A stretch of DNA of 64,000 nucleotides from Cryptomeria japonica (GCF_030272615.1 NC_081412.1:345521870-345585869); one strand, 5' to 3'; counted from the stretch's first letter, positions 33,243 to 45,197 are shown. The notes: generated by a model from the sequence alone, not told the origin. Numbers and translations are program-made.

Positions 33243-34045
33243 ACGGGATGATGTACTCACCACCTCTTTTTTCCGTCGTTTGGCCATCATCTCACGCTCA
33301 ATATTGGCTTTTGCCTCCCGTAATCTCTCCTCCGTACGGGGGTCGGGATAAGTGGCCTTTTTGGTCTGAGCACAGGTGATTGCCAGTACTTCTTTCTCAC
33401 CAGTCTTCTCAATGTTGAGGAGGATAACCCCTGGCTTGGGGCAATTTGTCTCATCGTGGTCTTCAGGGCCTCACCATCTGCACAAGTGCTGCGATGCCTC
33501 CACTTTCTGGCAATCTTGCGCAAAGTGTCCCCACTGGTTGCATGCCCGACACTGAATCATTGGTCGTCCCTTGGCATCATACAACATTCGACTCCGATTA
33601 TTGCTATTATTGTTGTTGCCTCTTCCTCCCCTTCGGTTACCTTTGTTACCGCTAGATGATGCCGTGGTGTTGGCTTGAGGCTACAATGTGCCTATTGTCG
33701 CTAACGGCTGCTCTTGGGTGAAGAGCACTTGGTTCCCTCGTGTCTTCATGTTGTAGGGACATTCTTTGGTAGAGTGTCCCGACACTTGGCAAATATCACA
33801 GAAGGCCTTTTTTGGACAGGAGCCTTTTGTGTGGCCTTCCTCCTTACATTCTGCACACCATACTTCCTCATTTTTGCTGGTGCTTCCCTTCATGCTCTTG
33901 AATTCCTTCATCATGCGATGCATATCCTTCTGAAGGGCTTGCACCTTTTTACTCGACCCCTCGTCGCTGCTACTTCCGTCGGAGGAGTCCTCCTCTTCAG
34001 AGGATCTGTCTTTCTTTTTCCTGGATGTCTTCCCTTCACTGTTCA
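33243..34045 (-). pseudogene. gag nucleocapsid unit 4 (inverted)
   Basis: The same unit on the minus strand, running from CTTCACTG at 34045 down to GGGATGATGTACTCACC at 33243. It encodes the two first knuckles (frame 34112-33681) and, in another frame, the third and fourth. It abuts unit 3 head-on, so unit 3 and unit 4 could fold back over roughly 400 bp. Such a junction suggests template switching or a repair event. Confidence 0.8.
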
Positions 34046-34104
34046 ACCAGAGGGTAAGCATTGATGTGTTAAATTTTTTTTTAAAAAGTAAGGGGGTCAT
34101 TTCA

Positions 34105-34109
34105 AATAA
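34105..34109. other. Target-site duplication of composite G, right
   Basis: AATAA, matching 17690-17694. Confidence 0.65.
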
Positions 34110-34563
34110 CAATATTTGATATGCAAGTTTCCCATTTTATGCTTCCATGATTCAAAACTTTTTATCCCCTTTCCAACAAGCTAAAACACTAAGGTGCTTT
34201 TCAAATTATTTTAATAAAATTAAGCAACCTTAGTAAAATAATTAAATTAAAGGGAATAATACACCCCAATTGCAAAAATCACTGGAAAGCATCGAAATTG
34301 AAATCTAACCATATTGGAATGATACTTATGATGAATAATGAAAATTGGGGCAGACCAAGTGACTTACTATAAATAGATGCTCTCTCCAAGAATCTAGGAG
34401 AACACATTGGAAGCCAAAATTCAATTTGGAAAGTGTCATAGTAGTCCTCTAGACCAACTGAGCTCATTGCCAATATCAAACATCCCCTTAGACAAGGCTA
34501 ACGGTCATTGAGAAAGACTAAGCTAGCGGCGAAGCTGAAGTGACCAAAAATGGGGACATTATA
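34105..34563 (-). mobile_element. LTR first half, minus strand (split by composite G)
   Basis: On the minus strand it begins TATAATGTCCCC (34563), after a purine tract (TTGGGGAGGGAGCAC, plus 34564-34578). It matches the LTR at 43273 block by block: GGCAATGAGCTCAGTTGGTCTAG, ATCTATTTATAGTAAGTCAC and GCATATCAAATATT. The LTR continues at 17694 beyond composite G. Because the purine tract precedes it, this is a 3' LTR, belonging to element H. Confidence 0.8.
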
Positions 34564-34578
34564 GTGCTCCCTCCCCAA

Positions 34579-35840
34579 TATTGTTTGTCCTCAAGTAATG
34601 CTAACTCAACCTCAGGATCACCAAACTGATCCGAACTAAAACCAAAAGTGATCCTAGGATCCGAAGTCAATCTTGAAAATTCCCACCATGTTGTCGCTAC
34701 ACTACTTTGATTGAAACTGTAAACTCATCGTGTCAAGTCTGCACTCTCCTCTCCTGTAACCCAATAATGTAATCGTCTTCCAAAATCAAACTGGAATACT
34801 TGTTAGCACTAGATTCTTTATTGTAAACAATCTGATGCCAAAACATCTCAGCATAGTCAACATTTGCAATCCAATTGTTCAACATTATCCTGGACAATAG
34901 GAAAAATAATCTGCTCAACAAGAAAACATGATCCTCAACAAATCTCATCATGGTGTCTCAAAGGTTACGTAGATAAGTTTTTGACAAGTGGTTGATATAG
35001 AAGATGACAACAGTGTCAAATCTGATAATACCTCCTTAACACTTAATTTTCAAGTGTCAAGAAGGTAGTTTTGAGAACACCAACTCACACAACCAGCTGC
35101 AATCATCAAAGCATTTTCAATAAGTGATAACCATGACTCACCAATGTGGAAGTTAGAAATTAACTACACCATATGTAAAAAAACTCCACAACCTGTTGCC
35201 ATAAATCCTGCAAGTACTCAAAAACAATCTGTTCATTAACTAGAGTTGCCAAAATCAGTGTCTTAATGTTGGGGCAGCAACTGTCATGATGAAATATTCC
35301 TAAATACATAGGAGATGTGAGTGTGGGTATTGTTGAGAGGACCTCGTTAATGATTAGTATCACCTCCACCATTTAACTACAACCATAAAATACTCCACTG
35401 TTGGGCTGAAATTGCATGCCAATCCATCTGTGTGATAGAAACCTAAGTCCCATGTTGGCTAATTGGAAGGTGGACAATAGCTCCAACTCTGCAATCTAGG
35501 TCACCACTCGAATCTTGAGGCATTACCTTACAAATTAAAACTTCACCTGGATCCCAAATCCTCTGATTATCACCAACCATAACACTAAAAAGTGGAAGTG
35601 CTTCATCATTCAACTCTAAAAGTGGATTATCTAAAGATGATTCAATATCCATCTCATACAATGGATTATTAATAAACTGAATACTATCATGATCAGCCCC
35701 ATCCTCGTGCTGATCCAAACTTCCCTTTTTTGATTACTTGGGAAAATGCACTAGATGAAAATTTTATTGAATGCTATCAAGCTCTTCGATTGCCTGCTTG
35801 ATTTCTTTAGCGCTTTCTCTATTCTCTTGTTCCTTGAATA
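34579..35840 (-). pseudogene. Internal region of element H (3' part)
   Basis: This is the minus-strand DNA upstream of a polypurine tract. A 91-codon frame (35718-35443) is acidic (HEDGADHDSIQFINNPLYEM) and open; above it, 35840-35750 encodes KEIKQAIEELDSIQ, ended by TAA. The latter continues a helix-rich frame found at 43272-43172 on the other side of element D. I recognise no pol motif. It may be gag or an extra protein of the element. Confidence 0.45.
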
Positions 35841-35845
35841 GTTTG
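35841..35845. other. Target-site duplication of element D, left
   Basis: GTTTG, matching 43167-43171. Confidence 0.85.
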
Positions 35846-36393
35846 TGTAATGTCCCGTTTTAGGAACAATGCAATATAACCACAAGATGCAAGGCTCTGC
35901 TACCACTTGTAATGTCCCCTTATGTTCAAACTTAGGAAATAGGGACAATTAACTTGCAAAGATCAATTGCAAGACTTCTTTCCTGAAAGTCTCAATTATC
36001 ACTATGAATTATGATCTATGATACCACTTATGAATGTTTAAACTTAAAATTATGCAATTGATAAGATATATATATAATGATAATACTATTCAAAGATCCT
36101 GATATATATATTGGATATGATCACTGCTGTAGCGAATATAACTGATAACAATTATGCAAGGATGATCTTGAGGTTGAATATGATATTAGCCTTCTCTGAT
36201 TTGATAATGGAGAGTATGCTATTTTGTCTTCCTATTGCTTATAGCGATGAATTTCTATTTCTGATTTCAATCCTTACATATATATATATATATATGTTCT
36301 TTCTATTGCTTATAGCGATGAATTTCTATTACTGATATCAATCCATATATATACACATGTATATATACTTCTGTATATATACATTTATATATA

Positions 36394-36427
<34 letters not shown>

Positions 36428-36700
36428 TGATATCACTTACAGTTATATTCTTGCAACAATATGTAATGATGCTGTGTCTGATCTTGGCAAGATGTGCTTG
36501 CAACAATGGTGTTGTCTCTAATAAATGCTTTTGAACTATGCAACTGAACTATGCCAAAAGGCTTATGCTCAATGAGCAGATCCAATGATGGATAAGAGAT
36601 AGAAAAGTTTCTGAATGATGATTGGTTGAGAGAGATCGATTGCCTACTTATATCTTGCAAATCAATAGGATGCCTCCAAGAGACATGTCCTTTGTCTCCC
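35846..36700 (-). mobile_element. 3' LTR of element D (truncated)
   Basis: It matches 41170-42161 from the TGTAATG end to GTCCTTTGTCTC, but has a single copy of the ~170-bp segment that is doubled in the other LTR. It includes TA microsatellites at about 36278-36295 and 36398-36424. Confidence 0.8.
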
Positions 36701-37530
36701 CTCCTTGAAGATGCTTGCCCACAAGCATTCTTAAACCATGATCCCTGGGTCCCAGATTTTGTAGTGCCATCTCTGCAAAACATAGTCTTGTTGAATAGTT
36801 TCTTGGAATCTATGAAAGGGTAGATCATTCCCATGCTGCAGATGCTCTTTAGAGGATTGCCTTCTGGAAACCTGAGTCTTAACACTATAAGAGCAGTTTT
36901 ACTATAATCTGTAAGTCATCTTGATTCCTGGTTTCCAAATCAGTCTTGGGAACGAATCACCACGCTGATGCTGCGCTACTCTGATTACACTCATTAGAAT
37001 GGCACTTGTAGGATTTTTCAACGTTTGTTCCTTCACCATTAGCAATGGTCTGGTAATGGATGTCATTACTATGCAACAATAACTATTTGGTGTAGTATAT
37101 ATGCGGCAATTTTTGCCTATCCTTTTTATCAAACTCCAACAATCAAATTTTGATCATTGATCCAAAGAAGGAATACTGATCTGAACTGCAACCTCTTGTA
37201 GTTTTGTTTGAGAATATTTAGTGATTGTGTTGCTTTGGTTTGTCCTTTTTCTCTAAGTTTGTCTCCATACTTCACTGAGAGAAGATGCGTTGGGGTCCCG
37301 AGCTTTGTTTTCAATCTCATCACAAGGTTCAAAAAGAGGGTTGTCATATGTCCTATGAGCTTCAACCTAACAAATAATTATTCATAAGTTGAATTGTATC
37401 CTTAAACTTATCGATATCCACACTTTCATTATCTGCCTTTCTCATTTATGTCTCTTAATTTATTTGCTCTATTTTCTGGTTCCTTGTAATGAACATATAT
37501 CAACTCTTGCTTGTATGGGTTTAGGGTCTC
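36701..37530 (-). other. Internal DNA of D, no recognised feature
   Basis: Only short frames on both strands. From its position it should be the 3' part of the element's interior. Confidence 0.4.
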
Positions 37531-38362
37531 ATGATATCTATCCACTCATCTATCCTTGTTCATTATCTTTTGTATCTCATTACTCCATACCTTTAATGTT
37601 ACATTTCCTCGTTTATCAATCTCAAGATGATTAGTTTGGATACAAGAAGTAACTTCTAATTTACTTGCACTAGAAGCATTACTCATCTCCTTCACAACCA
37701 TGGATGCTAAGTATTCTTTGGGAGGTGAAAGAGAATTTTGGTTGATATCCTTATTACTTAGCATCTTTACATTATCTGAATTATGATTTGTCGATTCAAT
37801 CTTAACTATATCATTCCCAATGCATGATCCTAGAGTAAGGTCAAACTCACGATCCTCATGAGTCCATGTACTTAGTTCACTTGTAATAGAAGAAACACAT
37901 TAAGTGTCAACTGCTTCTTTCCCTTTAAAGGCGTCGAAAACTATTTCCTGTTCTGGTATTTTTAACTCCTTGAAATGCTTAGTGATCATGTTCTAATTTT
38001 CTGCTTCTTGTTGTGCTTGATGAATCAGATTAACCTTTTCTAAGACTTTATGATTGACAGTTGTTAAACACTTTACACCTTCTTCTTTGATGCAACAACC
38101 TTCAAAGCTTCTAATGACATTTGTTGTGAAATTCTTGATGCAGTTTTGCCATTATTCTTCTCATGTTCATGCTTTTCAATTTGTCTCATTAGGTCAAGGT
38201 GATAACCTCTACATTAATTAGGCGAGTACTCTACCCTTAGTTCTATGTAGTCTTCTAGAGACATCATGGTGCAATCCTCCCTTAATCCAATCTTGTTGAA
38301 CTTGATCTCATAGATTTATCGTGGGTTCATTGCCTTCTCAGTGTTTTTCTTTAGATGGAAAT
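37531..38362 (-). pseudogene. Decayed coding of element D
   Basis: Minus-strand frames from about 38360 to 37540 read as protein with stops and shifts: EDYIELRVEYSP, MRQIEKHEHEKNNGKTASRI, ITKHFKELKIPEQEIVFDAF and ASMVVKEMSNASSASKLEV. Together with 41130-40974 it looks like one hydrophilic gag-like protein interrupted by the solo LTR. No knuckle or pol motif is visible. Confidence 0.4.
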
Positions 38363-38367
38363 GTTGG
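38363..38367. other. Target-site duplication of solo LTR I, left
   Basis: GTTGG, against ATTGG at 40969-40973; one G/A difference. Confidence 0.55.
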
Positions 38368-40968
38368 TGTGATGTAGGAGCACCAAGGCTACTATTGGCA
38401 AATGGTGGTCAAAGGGGCAATCTATAGGTGTTCTCACATCAAATTGATGTAATAAGGCCATAAGAGGTCATTTATGATGTTTTTAGGCCATTGGGATTCA
38501 TTTTGGCCAATGATGTAAAAAGTTGCAAATTGTTGTCAATGCAATATTGCAAAAGTGTAACTAGGAGGTCTAGTGGTAGAATTTAGGTGCTTTGAGTCAT
38601 TTGGTGTGTAATAAGGTTGTTATGAACCATTTAGAAGGTGTGTAAGGTCATTTAGGGGTTACATTGCAAATATTGCACAAATTGTCAAAACATGTAAAAG
38701 TTGTCATTACAAAGTTGTCAAAGTTGTAAAGTTGCAATTAGGGAGATGAAGAGTTATTTTGAGTAAGGAAGTTTATGGGTTGGTTATAGGTGTTTGGCAG
38801 TTAATAACTCCTTTAAAAACTTGTAATGCATCGACCTATTGGGAGGTCGGAAGGATGGAGAGATGAAATTAATGAAAAACTCATTGGTTTTTGATGTTTT
38901 TACTGTATGTTTTCTGCTCTAAGGACCTGTACGGCCTTGTAACGGCTGTGTAATGATGTGTGATCAATTGGGATGAGTAGTGTTATGAATCTACTTCAAT
39001 TTGGCGTTGGTCTCATGCATTTTCATTAAGTATTTTGAAAGCTATGATTGTTTTATTGACTTCAACTTTCCAGATTTCTCTGTAACAGTCATGTAGCAGC
39101 ATTTTATATGGTTCTGTATGGATGGTATGTGATTTGAAACTTATAAGGATGGATAGGGGAATGAGTTAGCTTTCTTTTGGTGTTGGTTTGAGGTCATTTC
39201 ATCAAGTATCAAGGGAGATATGAGCAAATTACTGGAAGTGGATCTGAAATTCCAGCAAACAAGGGTTTTGACACAAAAATGGTGAGAAATTCCCATTCCA
39301 CCGTGGAAAAATTCTAAATCTTGGTGAAATGTTAGTTTTCCAAGTCCTTTCAATGTTCCAATTGGTTTCAGAGTAGAAACTCAAGTTTGGAGGGAGAAAA
39401 ATAATGCCCTAGGCGGGTAATTCTGTGTGTTTGGCCTTGTTGATAGGCTAGAAATGAGGGTTTCGTAAATTGATGAATAGGTGATGGTTTCAAACCTTGG
39501 AGATGGCTGGATTAGGCCATTTGTGCCATGTAGAGAGTGTGTGAGCAGAGTATTGGTTGAAAGAAGTTATGCCCACTTTGTGACTAGTAGGGCTAATAGA
39601 CAAGAGGACTAATTTATGGAGGAAGAGGCATGATTGGGTTTTTGAGCCCATTGTTGTGAAATATTCCATATTGGTATTAAGGTGTCTTCAAGATTGATGA
39701 TTTGAACCCCCTTGTATTGCATCATGGTGTTATTGATCTTGAACTTGTTGTTGGACTAGGCGTACCTTTATTTGGAGTTTGATTATTGATACAGTGTTGT
39801 AACTTGTCACCGGTCCAATTTACACCTCATGTTTGTACTCCCACTTTAGCGTGTCTTATTCTCATTGGCTCTCTAGGTCCGTCTAGGCCTGATTATCTAA
39901 CTTGATGTCATGTACACCATTTGGTGGGTCCCATTGTGAGATGCCCGACCCCTTGACTACTTGTTTTGGTCCCCTTAGCAGAAGGTCGCCCCCACGCCCC
40001 GGTCCCTCTCAAAGTGGCCCCAATTTAAAATGGGATAGAAGCCATATCTCCCTGACAACATTTGATCCCCGAGGCTACACATGACCATTGGAGGTCAGCC
40101 TAATCAGTAAATTACCTAGGAAACCCTATATAAAGACATCCTATCAATTCAATTTTGACATCCATCATCTATCTATAGCATTCGTGCATCTATGAAGCAT
40201 TCATTATGAAGCATCTTTAGAGTTTCATGGCTGCATATTCATCTTCAACCATTGTGGAGCAAAGTTGCATCAATGTTCATGCAAGCATGTGTGTGTGATT
40301 AGGGTTTTTGACGTCCATGTGTTTGTCATGCCATTACATTCAAGATTTGTGATTACATTCAAAGAGCATTGCATCATCATCAACAATTGCAGATCTGAGG
40401 TATATCTCCTTAATATTTATTTCAGTATTTTGCATTATTTCATTCATGGTTAATTCCAAAACCAGGGCTTGACCTAAGGCAAACCTCTATTCCCAACATC
40501 TTTCCTTTTCTTTTTGTGTACAAGAAATAGGTGTGGAACTATACTTGGGAAATTCGGCATAGTCAACAGTGATGAATAGGTCAGCTTCCAACGATAGAAA
40601 ATTTGGAGGACTAGGGCAGATCTGAGTTTACCTAGGCCTGAAAAATCAAGTTGAACTTTAGAGGACGTGTTTTAAACATTTCATTTTTCTCAGATCCAAA
40701 TTGATGGCTCTGTGGGACATTGTAGCTTACGATTTTTGTCAGATCACTTCAATAATCCTTCATTTTACTCAAATTTCATGTTCAACTTAGAAAGAGGATT
40801 AATCAACCCCACACTCAATTGAATCTAATCAAAATCTCAATCTATTTCCCCACAAGGATTGAGCCTAGATCTATTGGGTTCAATCCTCTTTCAATGTATG
40901 TGGGTTAATTGGGCTACTTAGTGGTTTTATTATCTTAAACCCTAATTCCTAATCTTCCCCACATTACA
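38368..40968 (+). mobile_element. Solo LTR I (2.6 kb) inside element D
   Basis: It starts TGTGATGTAGGAG and ends CCCCACATTACA, flanked by GTTGG/ATTGG. A TATA box (CTATATAAAG) lies near 40122. It has no internal coding, primer site or purine tract, so it is best read as a solo LTR left by recombination; a non-autonomous element is possible. Direction is given by the TATA box. Words such as AAGGTCATTT recur in its first kilobase. Confidence 0.65.
40118..40128 (+). promoter_or_regulatory. TATA box of solo LTR I
   Basis: AACCCTATATAAAGACATCC, the only strong TATA-like word in this LTR, about 1.75 kb from its start. Confidence 0.5.
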
Positions 40969-40973
40969 ATTGG

Positions 40974-41156
40974 TAGATTGACTTTTATTGCTTCCTTTAT
41001 TGCCATTATCGTTTACTTGTTTTAGCATGCCCCACAATTGAGTCAGTTTCTCTTGAGTGTTTCTATACTGAGCCATGGATGGATTCAATCTATCCTTGAA
41101 TTGTCCTTATCTTTTGCTCATCTGAAATGTTTCCCCACAGTCTAGTAGGTTCATTT
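40974..41156 (-). pseudogene. gag N-terminal remnant of element D
   Basis: Just inside the primer site on the minus strand, a frame reads MAQYRNTQEKLTQLWGMLKQ followed by an Asn/Gly/Lys linker. It is the likely start of the internal protein and continues beyond the solo LTR at 38362. Confidence 0.45.
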
Positions 41157-41168
41157 GCTCTGATACCA
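41157..41168 (-). other. Primer-binding site of D, initiator Met tRNA
   Basis: TGGTATCAGAGC on the minus strand, one base after the LTR end CCATTACA (plus 41170). Confidence 0.85.
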
Positions 41169-41169
41169 C

Positions 41170-41773
41170 TGTAATGGTCCATTTTAGGAACAATGCAATT
41201 AACCACAAGATGCAATGCTTTGCTACCACTTGTAATGTCTCCTTATGTTCAAACTTAGGAAATAGGGACAATTAACTTGCAAAGATCAATTGCAAGACTT
41301 CCTTCCTTCAAGTCTCAATAATCAATATGAATTATGATCTATGATACCAAATATGAATGTTTAAATTATGCAATTGTATGTGTGTGTGTGTTGATCACTG
41401 CTGTATCTGATATAACTGATAACAATAATGCAAGGATGATCCTGAGGTTGAAAATGATATTAACCTTCTCTGATTTGACAATTGAGAGTATGCTATTTTG
41501 TCTTCCTATCGCTTATAGTGATGAATTGCTATTTTTGATTTCAACCCTTATATATATATATTGATCACTGCTGTATCTGATATAACTGATAACAATAATG
41601 CAAGGATGATCCTGAGGTTGAATATGATAATAGTCTTCTCTGATTTGACAATTGAGAGTATGCTATTTTGTCTTCCTATCGCTTATAGTGATGAATTGCT
41701 ATTTCTGATTTCAATCCTTATATATATATATTCTTCCTATTGCTTATAGCGATGAATTGCTATTTCTGGTTTA

Positions 41774-41848
<75 letters not shown>

Positions 41849-43166
41849 ATGATGATGATGATGATTTCGCTTACAGCAATATGTTGCTGTTTCAGATATG
41901 AATATATATTCTCTCAACAATATGTAATGATGCTTTGTCTGATCTTGGCAATATGTTCTTGCAACAATGGTGCTGTCTCTGATAAATGCTTTTGAACTAT
42001 GCAACTGAACTGTGCCAAAAGGCTTATGCTCAATGAGCAGATCTGATAGTGGATAAGAGATAAAAAAGGTTCTAAATGATGATTAATCAAGAGAGATCTA
42101 TTGCCTACTTATTACTTGCAAATCAATAGGATGCCTCCAAGAGACATGTCCTTTGTCTCTTCATAACAATCGGTTTGTTATCCAAGGAATACCGATTAGT
42201 CTTCTTATCATAATCGCTGTCTTTATACTTTAACGATTCCTTGCTTTATTAATCAATTGGATGACTAATCATCCAATTCATTGTCTTCTCCTTAAATCGA
42301 TATTACTTAATAATCGCTGTCTTCCAACTAATCAATATTCAATCTGCATATCATATCATACTTGTTATCTTCAAAGACTAATTGATATATATTAGTCTAT
42401 AACCATAATATATCTGGCTTCTTCGATCATGATGTCTTATCTTTATGTATGATGGGTCTGATCAAAGCAATCGGATGCTTACTGTCCTTATGTTGATTTT
42501 CATGATTACTTAATTGTCCAATGCTGGATGATCTTTACTTGAATCATTGATTGGTCTTCATGTGTGATCATTCTTGGATATGGGGTGTTACTTAATCAAA
42601 AGAGATTAGATGTTTATATCAGTGAGAACTAGCTTTTGTAGGTGGACGATATGTTCAATGTTTGCTGGCTACCAATTCTGATTAGTTTGCTGACTGTTAT
42701 TCATGATGGTGATTCATGATTCTTGATCAAGCTTTCTGCTATTCTCACTTCACAGTGATAATACTTAATGGATGCTTATGATATCTCGGTTATGATATTC
42801 ATATCATCTTCATGATGATGTTGTGATATGTTACTCATCATCTTCATTGCCTTCTTTCTGCATGCCAATGTTATAGATAGGAGAATATTATGATCAAGGC
42901 TTCAATATGCATTATGTAACTCAGTAGGTTGTATGCTCTTAAGGTCTCTATTCCTTGATTATGCCCATGTGTGGATAACATATCAAATCTCTTATCTTCA
43001 TTACCACATCTTCCTCTCTATGCTTTACTTGGATCCTTTTTAGGAAAATCATGAAGTCTCATGAATAAGACGATTTTCCATAATAGGATCACTGCTTTGT
43101 TTTTTGCCCTTGATGCCATATGTTCTTATTGATAGATTGATGTATGCTAAGGATGGGGACATCACA
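41170..43166 (-). mobile_element. 5' LTR of element D
   Basis: On the minus strand it runs TGTGATGTCCCC (43166) to CCATTACA (41170), 2.0 kb. It contains a direct duplication of about 170 bp (starts 41391 and 41561), a long TA microsatellite (about 41776-41843) with a GAT tail, and a small hairpin (arms 42255-42264 and 42269-42278). Confidence 0.82.
41776..41866. repeat. (TA)n-(GAT)n microsatellite
   Basis: About 68 bp of TA units followed by seven or eight GAT units, within the LTR of D. Confidence 0.9.
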
Positions 43167-43171
43167 GTTTG
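43167..43171. other. Target-site duplication of element D, right
   Basis: GTTTG, matching 35841-35845. Confidence 0.85.
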
Positions 43172-43272
43172 GCCACATAAAGCTGATTTTTTGCTTCAAA
43201 TAATGCTCTTTGGGTGTTGTCAAATGAGTCTTTAGTTGCTCTAGGCTCATATGTGAGCTCTTCAACCTTTTC
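43172..43272 (-). pseudogene. Internal coding fragment of element H
   Basis: On the minus strand a frame reads EKVEELTYEPRATKDSFDN and on to LYVA, predicted helical and charged. It is cut by element D and resumes at 35840. At its other end it is cut by the LTR starting at 43273. Confidence 0.5.
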
Positions 43273-45185
43273 TGTAATGTCCCCATTTTATGTCATTTCA
43301 ATATTGTAGTTAGCTCCGGTTTTTTCATGATCGTCGGCCTTGTCTAAGTGGATGTTTGGTGTTGGCAATGAGCTCAGTTGGTCTAGAGGACTCCTATGAC
43401 ATATTCCAAAGTGAATCCCAACTTCTGGTGTGTTTGCCAAGATTCTTGAGGGGATCATCTATTTATAGTAAGTCACCCAGCTGGCCCCTATTTTGGTTAT
43501 GCATCACCGATATCATTCTAGTATGGTTGGTAGTCATCCTGTCAGCCCCGATTTTCATTATGCATCAACATCATTCCAGTATAATCAATTTTTGATTCCA
43601 ATGCTTTCTGGCAGTTTTCTCAACTCGAGTGTATTGTTGGCTTTAAATTAATTATTTTACTAAGGTTGCTTAATTTTATTAAAATAATTTTAAAAATACC
43701 TTAGTGTTATAGCTCGTTGGAAAGGGATAAAAAATAAATTAATTCATAGATGTATAAAATATTTTAAAAATACCTTAGTGTTATAGCTCGTTGGAAAGGG
43801 ATAAAAAAGAAATTAATTCATGGATGTATAAAATAAGGACATTGCATATCAAATATTATTATTTCATAAACAGTGTCTTTTGGAGCAAATAGGAGTTGTT
43901 AATTAAAAGTGAATTTTAAAATGTATCTTTTGGAAAGTTTGGCAGCAAAAGTATAAAAGGAGGTTTTGTGAGCTCATTTGCAAATTGCAGTTTATCCTAC
44001 TTTCCTCTGGTAAAACCCTTGTGGTTCTTTGGGATCAAACTTGGTTCATTTCTGCGTTCTTGAGGACAAAAACTCTCTTGGTGAAGATCAATCACAATGG
44101 TGAGAGATCCTCTCTAGTTAATATTATGTGACTCATTCCAGATTTATAGTTTGTGCAGGACAATTTTGCTAGTAGGTTTACACAAAATCTATGCTTGTAC
44201 TGAATGTTGGAGTTTTGGAGCAATTCCATACAAAGATTTGCTTGTGAGCTGAACGTTGCTGGTAAAGGAGGATTTTCAGAGTATTTTCATTACAGGTTCT
44301 TGGTGTTGAGCTGAAGGTATTACAAATTTATTGAAGATTGAAACAATAATAAATTTGTGGGGTTATTGCTGATTCATGAAGATGAGCATGATATGTGATT
44401 GTTTTGAGGAAAATTTCTTGTTCCAGCTACTGAGATTTTAAGGTTCTTAAAACCTTATGTTTGTGAAGGGCGATTCTATGAGTGACGCCGTTGTAATGAT
44501 AAGGTGTGAATAGAAGATAGAAGAGATTTGTTCTTGGCTGAGTAAAGCCGCTTGGTAGTGAAGGAAGGAATGTTGAGGTTGATAAGTGTTATGTCGTTGT
44601 GACTGGGCAGATTGGATGCTATTTCTTGGTCAGACTGTATGTATTGAAGGCTGGACGTGGCTGTTTAGGGTCAAGGTGCTATAACTGCGATTGTCTTGGT
44701 GATTCTATATTAAAAATGCAGCTGTTTGAAACAATTGCAGACCTGTTGGGCAGATTTTTTGGAGAAGATTCGTAATTTAGAACAAAATGTGCACCTACAG
44801 CCTGTCATTGTTATGCTACAGCAGTGTAGTTGTAACTGACAGCAACAATCTTTGAATAAGGGGTTCAAATTTCTCAAGGCTGTCTTGTATCTGCATTATA
44901 TGAGCAACATTATTATGGAATGGCACCATATATTGTGGAGCTTTCAGACTGAGATCAGATTTATGCAATTTTCTTATAGTTTATGTGCATGTTATATGTT
45001 TGACAAAATACCTCTGTCAATTATTGCGATGTTATTTGCATATTGCATTGCTATAACAAATCCTATTGAAAAAACATATAAACCAACACAATGCAAACTG
45101 TTTTATGAAATGCCCGCATGATAAAGATCAGTAATCTTTGTGGGTGTTAATAAAAAATGGTTTCAAATTGGGGTTGACCATTATA
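43273..45185 (+). mobile_element. 5' LTR of element E, TGTAATGTCCCC family
   Basis: A 1.9-kb LTR starting TGTAATGTCCCC and ending GACCATTATA just before a Met-tRNA primer site. It serves as the reference copy for the family (others at 7618, 9450-11022 and the split copy). A ~74-bp tandem duplication (ATACCTTAGTGTTATAGCTCG at 43696 and 43770) lies upstream of the TATA box at 43952. No 3' LTR of E was found in the window. Confidence 0.85.
43952..43960 (+). promoter_or_regulatory. TATA box of the LTR of element E
   Basis: TATAAAAGG followed by AGGTTTTGTGAGC, conserved in sibling LTRs; marks the likely start of the element transcript just downstream. Confidence 0.6.
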
Positions 45186-45186
45186 G

Positions 45187-45197
45187 TGGTATCAGAG
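45187..45197 (+). other. Primer-binding site of E, initiator Met tRNA
   Basis: TGGTATCAGAG, one base after the LTR; the next base is A instead of C. Confidence 0.8.

Larger units (their letters stand above)
17695..34104 (+). mobile_element. Composite insertion G (LTR, nucleocapsid array, inverted end)
   Basis: A 16.4-kb block lies between two AATAA copies inside one LTR. Its left end is TGTAATGTCCCC; its right end read on the minus strand is TGAAATGACCCC, so the ends resemble each other in inverted orientation. From the left it holds an LTR, a nucleocapsid unit split by element J, two more units, an inverted unit, and 60 bp of end sequence. The reading as one insertion rests on the continuity of the split host LTR and the 5-bp duplication in AT-rich DNA. 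Later rearrangement inside the block is evident. Confidence 0.55.
35846..43166 (-). mobile_element. LTR retrotransposon D, minus strand, nested in H
   Basis: The 7.3-kb element is flanked by GTTTG. Its 5' LTR is 43166-41170 (minus strand, TGTGATGTCCCC to CCATTACA), followed by a Met-tRNA primer site at 41168-41157. The 3' LTR is cut to about 850 bp (36700-35846). The internal part has only decayed coding and holds a solo LTR at 38368-40968. Ignoring D and one GTTTG, the host frame in H (43272-43172 to 35840-35750) lines up again. Confidence 0.88.

Noticed and set aside
33456-34064. Plus-strand Cys/His/Leu-rich frames (GEEHLVP.., also minus-strand ones at 19646-20113, 31859-32335 and 32829-33167)
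   Set aside because: These are antisense shadows of the nucleocapsid units; the sense strand has the CCHC knuckles.
36303-36506. Ile/Tyr-rich frames over TA repeats (also 41771-42004)
   Set aside because: Direct translation of (TA)n and (GAT)n microsatellites.
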